Assembly: GCA_037951105.1 (NCBI GenBank)
Contig: JBAMJV010002983.1
Coordinates: forward strand, 1 to 64,000
Direction of reading: 5' to 3'
DNA from: Echinarachnius parma
Taxonomy: Eukaryota > Echinodermata > Echinoidea > Clypeasteroida > Echinarachniidae
DNA: 64,000 nt
The position numbers and the translations under genes are program-made. Below the pieces are notes generated by a model, which was given only the letters and a program-made list of their open reading frames with translations, did no database searches and was not told the origin of the DNA. Shown piece by piece: positions 28,104 to 40,100 of this stretch (the stretch's first letter is position 1; each line of letters opens with the position of its first letter).

Positions 28104-31100
28104 TTAGGCATTTAGCTACGCTATTCATAGTAAACTATATCACAGCGCTTACAATATTATTACCCCGGTCAACGGATACACACTGCAATCAATCCTGCAC
28201 ATTAAGTGCACATTTTCCACTCCCTGGGGAGTATGCCTGATTTATGCCTTAAAACAAAGAAGATACAACAAAACAGTCTTTAATTCATTTTAGGAAAAGT
28301 AAATTTACATAATAATGCGAACTAAGAATCAAGTTGTCTATACAAATCAGACAAATAGAGAAAACAGCCTCATTATATCTGTATCTATGGGATCGTGTAG
28401 GCTTTTATCAAATTTTAGTAAATAGCGCCCTCATATGATGACCTTTTGAAATTCTAACTATTGCAAACTAAAGAGCCCTACTAGTTTTACTTATGTGCCA
28501 AATATCAGAGTGATTGGTCCTCAAATAAAGAAATAAAAGAGGAAGCAATATGTACCGATTTGGGCCCTACTCTACATGGCCATCATATGCCTTAAAACTG
28601 CATATGACGCATGGTGATTACGTAATAAAAAACGTAATTTGTGTACATTATATTAAAAGGATAAGATCATTTCTGATCTAAGTATACGATTAGAAATATA
28701 CAACATAAGTTTCAGTTCATTAACATAATTTTCACGGTGAAAAAAATAAACTGTTAACATGAACATTGTTTTTTTGACCGTTTTGTTAAAGGAAATTCCC
28801 ATGAATTTTCATATGCAAATTTGATGACGTCATAATTATATGAAGCTAATCAACTATGACCATGAAAGTTTATTCGTGTCTTATGCATATGTAAACATAT
28901 ATATCAGCAAAGTTTAGTTGATACAGACCAAGCCATTCTGAAATGAGAGCATTTAGTGCAATCTCAATTTTCACCAACCCTAAAAAATGCAGCAAAAAAA
29001 TGAAAAAGTGCTATTTTTACATACCTCCAAAAAAGTAGGAAAAAACATAGTGCAAAAAACATTTTGTTTCTAACATTAGACATATCAATGGTCAAAATGA
29101 CACCCAAGTCGGAGGATCATAGGTGTGGGGGGTGGGTGGGGGGGGGGGGGGGGGGGGGGGTTACCGGTAGACCCCTCTGGCCCGCGGACTAAGAGTCTAG
29201 ATGGCCTAATTTTCACATATTCGGTTCTCATTATGTTATTTTTCCGGAAAAAAAAGAATTTGGCAGTCTTTTTCCATAAAATCAATCAATTTTGGGGTAA
29301 TTAGTAAATATATAGCTGTCCTGGGAATGCCCCTTTTACATCGCCAACATGTGACGTCATCTAAAGAACGGACTAATGAACTAAATTCTGTAGATGACGC
29401 GTCATGACGTAAGCCAATGAATTGTTAATCACATGTTGATCACACTGCCGATTCCGGACCCTAAATGTGGGTGGGGCGTAAACTGGGTGCTTAGTGAAAT
29501 TTGCCATCAGAAAAATAGTCTTAAATCACTACTGTGTTTATTTTCATGGATTTTTTTCGGCAGACCTATGTTTCGACTATGGAATAGGTGTCAAAGTACG
29601 ATATATTTTTTTAGGTCTTTTAAGTCCTTGTAGTCTGGAAGGATCTCAAAGAGAATGTTAACCCAAATAGCAAGGTTTTGGGGGCCCATCACGGGTTTTG
29701 TTTGGGCTGACTGGGGCCCATATGGCTGACATGAAAACTGAGATTTTGTCCAGATAGGCAATCCCATCGAGCCTACCAGCACCAGCACACATGGTCCTAT
29801 ATAACTCCCAGATGGGTTTTGGGGGGTGAAAATCGCGCATCAATTCGTTGAATTGCACATGGGTTACAAGCACAATTGTATGTCAATGCCCGTATATCCC
29901 CCATATAAAAACCCATACGAATTCCAGATGAGTTTTCCCACCCAGAACCCACATGGGATTGGGACGGGGCCATGTGTGTTGGTACTGGTGCCTAGCACGG
30001 AGAGGAGTGTGGTACCCATTTGGGTTTGTATCTGATTTTAACTGGGCTGGTTTATTGAAAAGAAAACAAAAACAATTGGTTCTATTTCAAATTCTATTTG
30101 ATTTTTCTGCATATTTTTAAAATAAAACATTTTCTAGGGTATATTTGTTTAGGGATAAATACCTCTGGACAAACTGTAACGCGAGTTACCGTAACGCGAG
30201 TTACCGATGGCTCTGCATCCTACAATTTACTCCCAAATTGTTTGGACATTTTTTCAATACTAACTCATAGGACACATACAGATAAAATATTTCACTAGGA
30301 TTAATATCTAGATAGCGCTTTTTATGTTTTAATGGTTACTGAATTGTGTCCATGTCCTTTTTTTGTAATGCAAGTTACCGAACAGGATTCTTCCGCAAAG
30401 GTTCCTAAAGGTAGCTTTGTCAGTATTTTTGTCTAGTTAGTAAACATCTACTTAATCGTTGGTGATAAAGTCAGCCTACTTTTCTATACAATAATGGAGT
30501 TATACAGCACATTGCAGTAGTCAATGTACCATACAGTGTAACGCGAATTATCGTGGAAATGGCCATAATATCAATCTAATATAACAAAAAGAATAAAGTT
30601 ATAAACTATAACATGTGTATTTTGGGGAGCAGCCATCTTGTATTGGAGTTAGTTGCCATGGTGATACAATGAAATACGTATTAAAAATGGATCTGTTGCC
30701 CCCCCCCCCCCCCCCCCCCCCCCCCAGAACCTTTGAAAAGTGGTATTACATTTTTACTTCCGGGTTCCCAATATACTCGATTGGGGGGAATATGCAAATA
30801 AGGTAAAATACTTAATAATGCAACTAATTTGCAATGCTAGTGGTTGCCACGATGGCAACTAATCTTTGATATCTTAAATACATACTTTGAACATAACTGA
30901 CAAATAGTAATCTGGAATCATTGCTTATTAGAGGCTGTAGCCCCTGAAAATCAATAATATTCATAAATATCCAAATTAGGGCAGCCATCTTGGATTTCAG
31001 GGTGTTGCCTATCTGGCACTTACAAACGAGCACCGGAAATCCTTGCCCCGACATACACTAGAATACTTGTTTTTATCAATATTGTACTATTCCTAGCTAG

Positions 31101-34100
31101 AAAATGACCCCTGAACTTATTTCACAAATATGCAAATAAGCTAATTAACTGTATAATGCTTAAAAGAAATGCATGTGGTGAAATTTATTCTTAACTCTTC
31201 TAGAATATGACCCAATACAAAAACATTGGACTAAAGAACGTCTTCAAGGTCTAATACACAACATATAGGACCGGATACAGGACGAATACGGGTAACAAGA
31301 AAAATGACCACTGTAAACAGATGGCCACTAGGTAAAAAAGGTTTTCTCGGACTGATTTCTCTATATCACTTCTTATAAGGCAGTTCGTAGTTACAATCTG
31401 CGCATGAGCGTAATTAATAATCTAGACTTCCGGGTTCCATCGATCGTGAGAATTGATGGAGCCACACGTGCAACTAAATGCAACTTGTTTGTTTACGTTT
31501 TTAAGAATCTGGATCTGGATCAAAATCAGCCCATCGTTTTTGTATTCACCACATCAAAGGTTAATAGCATAATATGTACTATTTCATAGAACAAGAACCG
31601 GTTTGATAGACTGTGTCATTCATGTGTAATAATGATATTTATTGATCAGTAATTTCACCGAGCCTTGCTTGGCCTGGCTAGCACGCACTGAGTATGTACA
31701 CACCTAGGTGTATAAAGCATTGTGCGGAGATTATCGTCTTCCGCTTGCTGCACTATCCAACGCAAAAACAGTTTTTGCCGGCTGGTTTCTTTCTCCATTT
31801 ATTAGCAAACGCAAAAAAAAAAATCGTTTATGTGATCCACAATTTATATAAATTGATAACGATTACCGACTCTCTTGTTTTGAAGACCGCAACATTATAG
31901 ACACAATTATTATATCCCGTCTGTTTTTCTTGCCGATGGCGTCCTAAAACATAGCGTTCAATTATTAACGGTACAGTGTACGAATGGGCGGTATGCTTAT
32001 CTCCAGCCTTGTAGCATTATTGCGATATTTGATTTGGAGAAAATCGGTAAACTCTTTAAGATATTTTACATCAAATGTGTTCTTTATGAGTTTATGCAGC
32101 TGCTCGTATAATGTCTACTTGATTTTATACATCTAATGTTTGTTTTATGGTGTCAAACTAAAATTATCCGGTTATAGGAAATGATACCACACGCAATAGT
32201 TGTCATGGTTGTACGTTGATGAAGTATCGGACTTTGACCTGTGACGTCACCCAAGCTCCATGGTCTAATTACGAACTAGCTTATTGGCCTCTACATGCAG
32301 TTTGGGTGCCAATACACAAATAAAGCTCCCCTTTAAGTCATATGTTGTGCAGTCGTTTCCCCATATATGGGTTAATGTACAACATTTACGTACGGAAATC
32401 CAATTTCTGAGGGTGGAAGCTCCATTTCTTAAAGATCAATTTGGTGAGTCGATTTTCAACAATTAGATGTATATGTATAAGGTAATTTAACGGCTGGCAT
32501 TTGTATTCAATAGGTATTCTGTAATCTGTAAGACATATTTGTTAAGTTGCAAGAGGTTTGGGGTGGTATCTTGAATGCGTTAAACGTGTATTTCGTCTTT
32601 CAAAATAGCCAAAATAACATTTTCTGAAGAACGCCAGATGCACGTGACCTTTCCCATTGTTTGCGACTCGCTGACCCCGCAGTGAGCGATGATTAACACG
32701 ATGCATTCGCACGAAATAGAATCATCGGGTAATTCCCAGGGGCCATATTTTGGACACGTAAAGGAGCCTTTAGTCCCCGAGGAGTCCCCGGCAGAATCAT
32801 ACATTTGGATATTTATTACATTCTCCTCTAAATGTTCATAATTAGGTTCAGAAATCGGTACGCTTTAGGATGCACCAAACCCTCTGGGATGACGATCTAG
32901 CTGTACGATAAGCGACTGAGCGACGCCTGTTCATGTGAGGACAAACCTATTTATAAAACAAAAATCACAATGATACGAGCACTTGGAGGAGAGTCAAGTG
33001 CTCTGTTTCATATTATTATACAACTAACGAATGGGCTTCTTGTGATAGTCAAATCTATTACCGAGGTGGGCTCAAAATGATTATTACCCGAAGCGTAGCT
33101 GAGGGTAATAGTCATTTTGAGCCCACCGAGGTAATAGATTGCCTATCACAATCAAGCACATTCGTTAGTTGTTTTATATCACTCATCAATATCAGTGATT
33201 GTGTTCAGCTTATAGCAAAATAAGTGAAAATCTCTTGAATATTTCATTAAATCGCTTGTAAATTTTGATATAAAAATCAATCGACATTAATGAAGCCAGA
33301 TGAGCCTCCAGAACCTGGGCGCATCTAATACGCTTAAAGTCATTGTTATTTTGCGCATACAATCACAAAGACGCAAAACCGAGTGCGCACCAACGCGCTG
33401 GCAGTTGCGCACATACGCAATGAATGCGTGCTAACGCTCCCACGGATGTGCTTATTGGCTGTCTTGGCGTTCTTCTTCCTAGGGTGTTAGTTTTTACCAG
33501 CAATGGCAATCACGTGACTAGAACGTGTGCGCCATAGAGCACTGCACAAATTTGATCGCGTGTGCATTTTGCTTAAACACATGATCTATGGGACGAACGC
33601 GTAACGAACTTTTAGTGTTAATTTTTTGCTAACAGCCCGGTCAAGTGATTGCGCGGGGATTGCGCGTGTTGTCCAAAACTATCATTTGTCAAATACAATG
33701 GTAAAACGATCTTATGAGGGATATAAATGACCATAATACGATTACACTTACGTGGATTAAAACAAAACAAGTGAAAACCTTCTAACAAAGATCTTTAGAC
33801 AGAATCATTACCGAAGTTTAACCTAACCTAAGATTCTCAATTTTTTAAATCCATGTATCCATGTCATGGGGCTTTAAATTGCAGACATTTCGGTGAAATA
33901 AACACAGCTCAAAGTTTAATATCAAACAAAATATTGGCAGTTGGACAATCATACATATTTATATAAGATTATATACAATATTAAAATGATCCAGGTAAAG
34001 TGTCTAACTCCACGAAAAATACTTGGATCTTCATCGTTTCTCTTCTGCCGTCATGGCAGTGTTGTTAAGCTTATAGTAAGAGAAGAATAAAATAGGGTTA

Positions 34101-37100
34101 GATTTGTTCAATGAAGGTAATTATCATCGAAAATCATTATTTGAAAAGCGTTGCCAACGTTTTTGATAAAAAGTACAATAACAGTAGCTGAACACGTCCG
34201 GTCAGCGCGCAGGGGAAACATTCCCAACCCTACTGAAATTGGAGCCGAGTGTGCGGTCTGTAAACATACACGGGTGCGGATATCGTCAACGGATGATTAT
34301 TACTGCGACAAATCTACGACAGGCCATCAGTATTCGGTGATAAAATATGAACTCAATATTCGTTGTTTTTTTAATTTTTTTTACTAAGTAACAGTTACCA
34401 ATAAGTAACACTATTCGTTTTCTTTCAAACTTTGACAAATGTTTCAATTGCATTTTACAACGATATTGATATAGGATTGAAGTTTGCAATGTTATTTTGT
34501 GCAATATCTGACACTTTACTTTACTTTAATTAGGACATTTTGTTATAAATCATATCATAGTCATGGAGTTTAAAGTTAATAAAACTTAGTTTACCCTGCA
34601 TGCAGTGAACATGTGCAACTCCATATTGACCACCGCAGCTATGGATTCCTAGACCACTGTGTCCACAATTCAAGATGGCTGACTCGGTCCCGGTACAAGT
34701 GACATTATTTAGTAGAATGTTTCCAGTGCCTGGCCCGAATGATGCCCCAACTATGTGTTTCTTGCCTTGTTCTTGGAAGCCAAGACTTTTGCACACAACG
34801 ATGGCATCCAAATAATCCCACTTATTGCCACAGATAGTTCCCCAGGTTCCGTTGTAATACACCTCTACTCGGCCTTCATAGGTATTGTTTCCATCTCGAA
34901 GGCGAACTGTGTAATGATAATAAAAGGCAAATTATGAAACCAAGAAAATTGACCGGGAAATAGGGCATGTTTGCGTGTATAATTGGTTGCATTCATTTCC
35001 TCAATCGACAACTCTAAAACACCAACCTAATGCATGACCAAGCTGCTACTTTCTATATAATGTGATAATTTACAAATTACAGCAACAGTCATGTATAGAG
35101 TGGGCTGCAGAATTCCGAGCAGCCGCTTTCCGTTTGATCTGAAATTGGTATTGTGTAAGTTCATCTTAAACTATATATTTTGTCTAAATGTTCACGTCTT
35201 ACAAACATATAGGGCCGCATGGACGAATATGAACCGAGAAATGTAATAATTCAAAGTTCAACAAGATTGATTCTGCACCTTATACATAACTAGACTAAAG
35301 CTATCGTCCTTTGGAACTGATGATCGATTTGAGATTTCAGGAATCAGGACTATCTCACAGGAAACAGAGATCGGCATCCTACAATGACATGCTTCAGGCC
35401 CTTTCTTGTTATTTATTATGTTTGTGAACGACAGGGTCTGCCAGATACTACTTCAATCCAAATTCAGTCACAATGCAGATGATGACAATATATACACCTA
35501 TGCAAAATTTCGCTTCATATTATGTTGTTTATATTAAGATTGTAATTGCTCTTGTCTTTAAATTTAGTGGAAACTAAATTTATCTAATCATTTTCAATAG
35601 TGTTAATTACTCTATTTCAGGACCCAATCGTACGAATCTTCTGATATTACACACGACTAAGTTCAGTAAAATAAATACCATATCGCGAGTCATTACCTAA
35701 CGAAAGATACTTTATCCTCGTGTCCAAGAAATTTTCAGGCCGGGGTTTCTCTTTAAGCAATCGTGATGAAATAATTAAATCATCAACAAATTTTGTTATT
35801 ATTCCATGTGAGTTTGGGGTTCGAATGTTGAAGTCACCATGATATGATTATTAAAAAAAATCTTAAAATCCTAACTACTGTTAATAAACAATGTTTCATG
35901 TTAATTTGTCAAAGCCAATTTTTGGTTCAATTCTTTAGTATAAACCGTATATGATGACACATTGGTAATAATTTGATGATCAAGGAATTCAATTTAATTT
36001 AAGGTTCCTGGAAATTTGAGAATCGTGGAAATTAAATGTAATTTGAGGATTATTGAAATTCGATGAAAACATATGCTCACTGGGTCATTAGTTTAGATGT
36101 GAAATATTTATGATGAACATGAAACAAGTTACGCTAATAATCGACATGATCTCGACTTTAAGTTGCCATTCTGTGCAGGCTGCATATTTCTTAATAATGA
36201 TGTGGTCACGTGTTAAATAACTTCTGCGATAACAGTTATAGAAATAACCTAACTTCATAAATAGTGAATGCATTACACATAATCGGTGAAACCTCACTTT
36301 GAGGGCCTGAACTGCGGTGCGATTTCTGAACTCTAGCTCAAGCCTGCATCCAGTAGGATTTTATCAGGGTCGGCACTTCCTTATCACTAGCCCCTTTATC
36401 TGTGATAACACTGGGCCTTGGGGGCAGTTAACACACCTGGGATTGTTGACAGTAGTGATAAAACTGTCAGAAACGGATAAGAATGTGACTGAGTTGATTA
36501 CCACTATGGTGGAAATCATACTAACGACAGAATCACCTAATGATTGTAAAGAAAATACTTTATTTGTTTATTCTTGAGGGATTGCTTTCCGCACTTTTAC
36601 AACTACTAAACGTAATTATTGTAACGTATATCATAGCCTTTGAAAACAGATTTCTTCATACCGTGACTAATCGTCTATTATTAAAAATGGCGTAACTTGA
36701 AGGGGCACGGCCCCAACCACAATATATTGCATAAAATAAAATAAAATTAAATTAGTTAAAGAAATATAAAAACGATGCCACAAGGAATGTGCATACCCAG
36801 CCCCCATCCCAATCACTACAACAAAGATACGTCATTGAATACTATGACCAAACATGATCGCAACATGTGCATACTTTAGTATTTTGCATCTAAATTTATT
36901 TGGTTTCCGAAATCAACATGGACAAATACAGAGAACATCAAATGAGTAACGACGCCTGAACATAACGATGTGTTGTAACAAATACAATTAAAGACGAAGG
37001 AATTTTCCATACAGCACCATCTTTGTTGACAATACTAGTCTTCCATAAAGTTCATTTTCATAATGTATAATGCACCAAATTCAATACGTATCATTTTGAC

Positions 37101-40100
37101 CTTTGTACTTTATTCTGGTTAAATGAAAATAATTTGTATGATTTGTATAATATTGAACATTATGTTTTTATTGGTAATGGACGTAAATATAAGAGAGGCG
37201 GTGATGTGGGTTTGTATATAAAAGAAAATATTTCATTTCAACGTCGAACGGATTTAGATGTAAATAATGATGCCGTTGAGAGTTTTTTTTATTGAGATGA
37301 GTGTTAATAATAATAATGTTTTAGTTGGTACAATATATAGGCCTCCAAATCAATCGATTGAAGAGTTTTTACGTTTTATGAATAATTTGTTATATATTGT
37401 ACAAACTGAAAATAAAAAAAATATATTTAATGGGTGATTTTAATATTAACCTTTTAAACATTGGAAATGTGCAATATGTGAATGAATTTTTAGATAATTT
37501 ATTTTCTTATAATATGTTCCCATTAATACAAAATCCTACACGCGTTTCTCCTAATACTGCAACTTTAATTGATAATATATATACAAATGATTTGTGTGAT
37601 TTTTCATCAGGAATTATATTCAATGATATTAGTGATCACTTTCCAATATTTTGTATTCTAAGTCAAGAAGAAAATTGTACTAAAGATAAAAGCTTTAAAG
37701 TACATCGTGAAATTACTGATGATAGAATACAGGATTTGATACAGGTTATACAAGGGATTGATTGGGATGTTTTGAAACAAAACCCTGATGAAAGTTTTAA
37801 TAAGTTTTTGTATATTATTAGTAATGCCTATAGAAGATGCTTCCCAATCAAGAATTTTACTCCAAAAAATAAACGTAGAAATAAACCTTGGTTTAATAAT
37901 GAAATTAAAAAACTCATTAAAAAGAAGTCACGATTATATAAATTATATTTAAAGAATCCTACTGACTATAGAAAAAATGTTTATAAGACGATAAGGAATA
38001 TGGTAACAAATAAAATAAAGAGTGCTAAAAGGGAATATTATGGGAATCAATTTAAAAACGCTCAAGGAGATATCAAAAAAACATGGCAAGTTATAAATAA
38101 TACAATGGGTAAAGCTACTAAATTAAATAATATAAATAAGATTGTTAAGGAGAATATCTCGTAGAAAAAAATAGGATTGCAAATGCATTCAATGAATATT
38201 TTTGTAATGTTGGTTTTAACTTAAATAGGCAATTTGATCAATGTAGTAATAACGATATTGGAAGATTTATTGAATGTAATGGTCAATCTGCCTTTTTTGA
38301 TGTTATTTTACCCAATGAATTGATAGAAATTGTGAAAAATATGAAGAATAACACAAGTCCAGGGTATGATGAAATAGATATACGAGTTATAAAAAAGGTG
38401 ATTTATTATATATGTGAACCATTATGTGCAATATTTAATCAATGTATTCAAATGGGTATTTTCCCTGAAAAAATGAAAATAGCAAGAGTTAGTCCTATTT
38501 TTAAAAATGGTGCTTCTGAAATATTATCCAACTATCGTCCAATCTCTGTCTTGCCTGTTTTTTCTAAAATATTTGAAAAGTGTATTTATAATCGTTTATT
38601 TAAATTTGTATCTACGTGCAATATATTATCACCGAATCAGTATGGTTTTAGAGAGGGGCACTCTACTTCATTAGCATTGGTTAATTTTGTAAATATAGTG
38701 CACTAGAAAATACAAGCGCACTAGATAATGAACAAATTTTAATTGGATTGTTTTTGGATTTAAGTAAAGTCTTTGATACGCTCGATCATAAGATTTTACT
38801 GTATAAATTGAATATGTATGGAATTCGAGGAGTGATATATGATCTTTTTAAGAGTTATTTATCAGATCGTTCGCAATATGTAGTAATTGATGGGGATAAA
38901 TCTGAAACAAGGACTTTTAATTGTGGAGTGCCCCAAGGATCCATCCTTCGACCTCTTTTATTTCCTATTTATATAAATGATTTGTGCAATACATCCTCAC
39001 TACTTAGGTATATTTTATTTGCTGATGACACGAGTGTATATATGACTCATAATGATATTGGCATTTTAGAAATACTTTTTAATGAAGAAATAGACAAGAT
39101 GACCAATTGGTTAAAATGCAATAAATTATTCGTTAATATAAGTAAAACAAATTATATGATTTTTACTAATAAATGTTTGAATAATACGCATATTTCTATT
39201 AAATAAGCAGGTTGTCAAATTGTTTGTGAATCTTCTTTTAAAGTTCTTGGGAATAATTATTGATAATAAATTGACATGGAAAAATCATATAAATGTTATT
39301 TGTAATAAAATATCCAAAGGTATAGGTGTTATGTATAAGCTCCATATGCTACCTATACACATACTGAAAATGATTTATAATGCAATTGTGGTACCATATT
39401 TAAACTATGCCAACATTGCTTGGGGAAATGCAGCTGATGTATATTTGAGTAGATTGTTGAAATTACAGAAACGTGCAATTAGAATTGTAAATCATGATTT
39501 ATTTTTAGCACATACAATGCCAATATTTTATTCTCTTAAGCTCTTAACTTTTTATGATATATATAAATACCAACTTGGAGTGTTTATGTTTTAATGCTAT
39601 AATAAGATTTTACCCTCTTGCATTTTAAATTATTTCACTCTCAATTTAACTATACATTCATATGTCACAAGAAATGCCCAAATGCACAAATCCTTCTTTT
39701 TCAAGGACCTCTACTTTGGAATTCTCTACCGGATGACATTCGTGAATCCAAATCAGTAAATGTTTTTAAAATGAAATATAAACAATATCTAATTAATACG
39801 TACACTTGCGAGTAACTAAATGCCAACCCTTAGATCTAGTAGTAAGTAGTTTTTAGTAATAATTGTTGTTGTTTTCCTTTGTCTGTTTGTTAGGTGTTTC
39901 GTTATATTGTACTGTTTTTGGATAATTATGTTTGAATTTTGAAATTGAACTATGACTTTCATTATATTTATATAAATTTTAATTTTATGTACAATGTTTT
40001 GTTTTAAATCTATGGGTCGACCACACGATAAGGTCTTGACACCTTTTTAGTTTGTTACCCCTCAAAAAATTATTAATTTTAACTTGTACATGCAATCTGC

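Larger units (their letters stand above)
21583..34594 (-). other. 13-kb intron between SRCR domains 2 and 1
   Basis: The intron carries an inverted repeat pair (21772-22540 and 27785-29195) enclosing LINE remains (23308-26850), a repetitive CCCATATGG-like patch (29680-30030), GTAACGCGAGTTAC motifs (30175-30552), a poly-C tract (30700-30725), a candidate DNA element (31381-32279) and a long palindrome (33021-33171). The stretch 33200-34500 is CpG-richer at first, then AT-rich, with nothing recognised. Confidence 0.6.

Noticed and set aside
21772-29195. Large self-synthesising DNA transposon with long inverted ends
   Set aside because: No polymerase, integrase or capsid-type frame between the arms; only LINE remains.
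32580-32804. 74-residue minus-strand frame with several cysteines
   Set aside because: Not an SRCR pattern, no splice sites of the right phase, no recognised domain.
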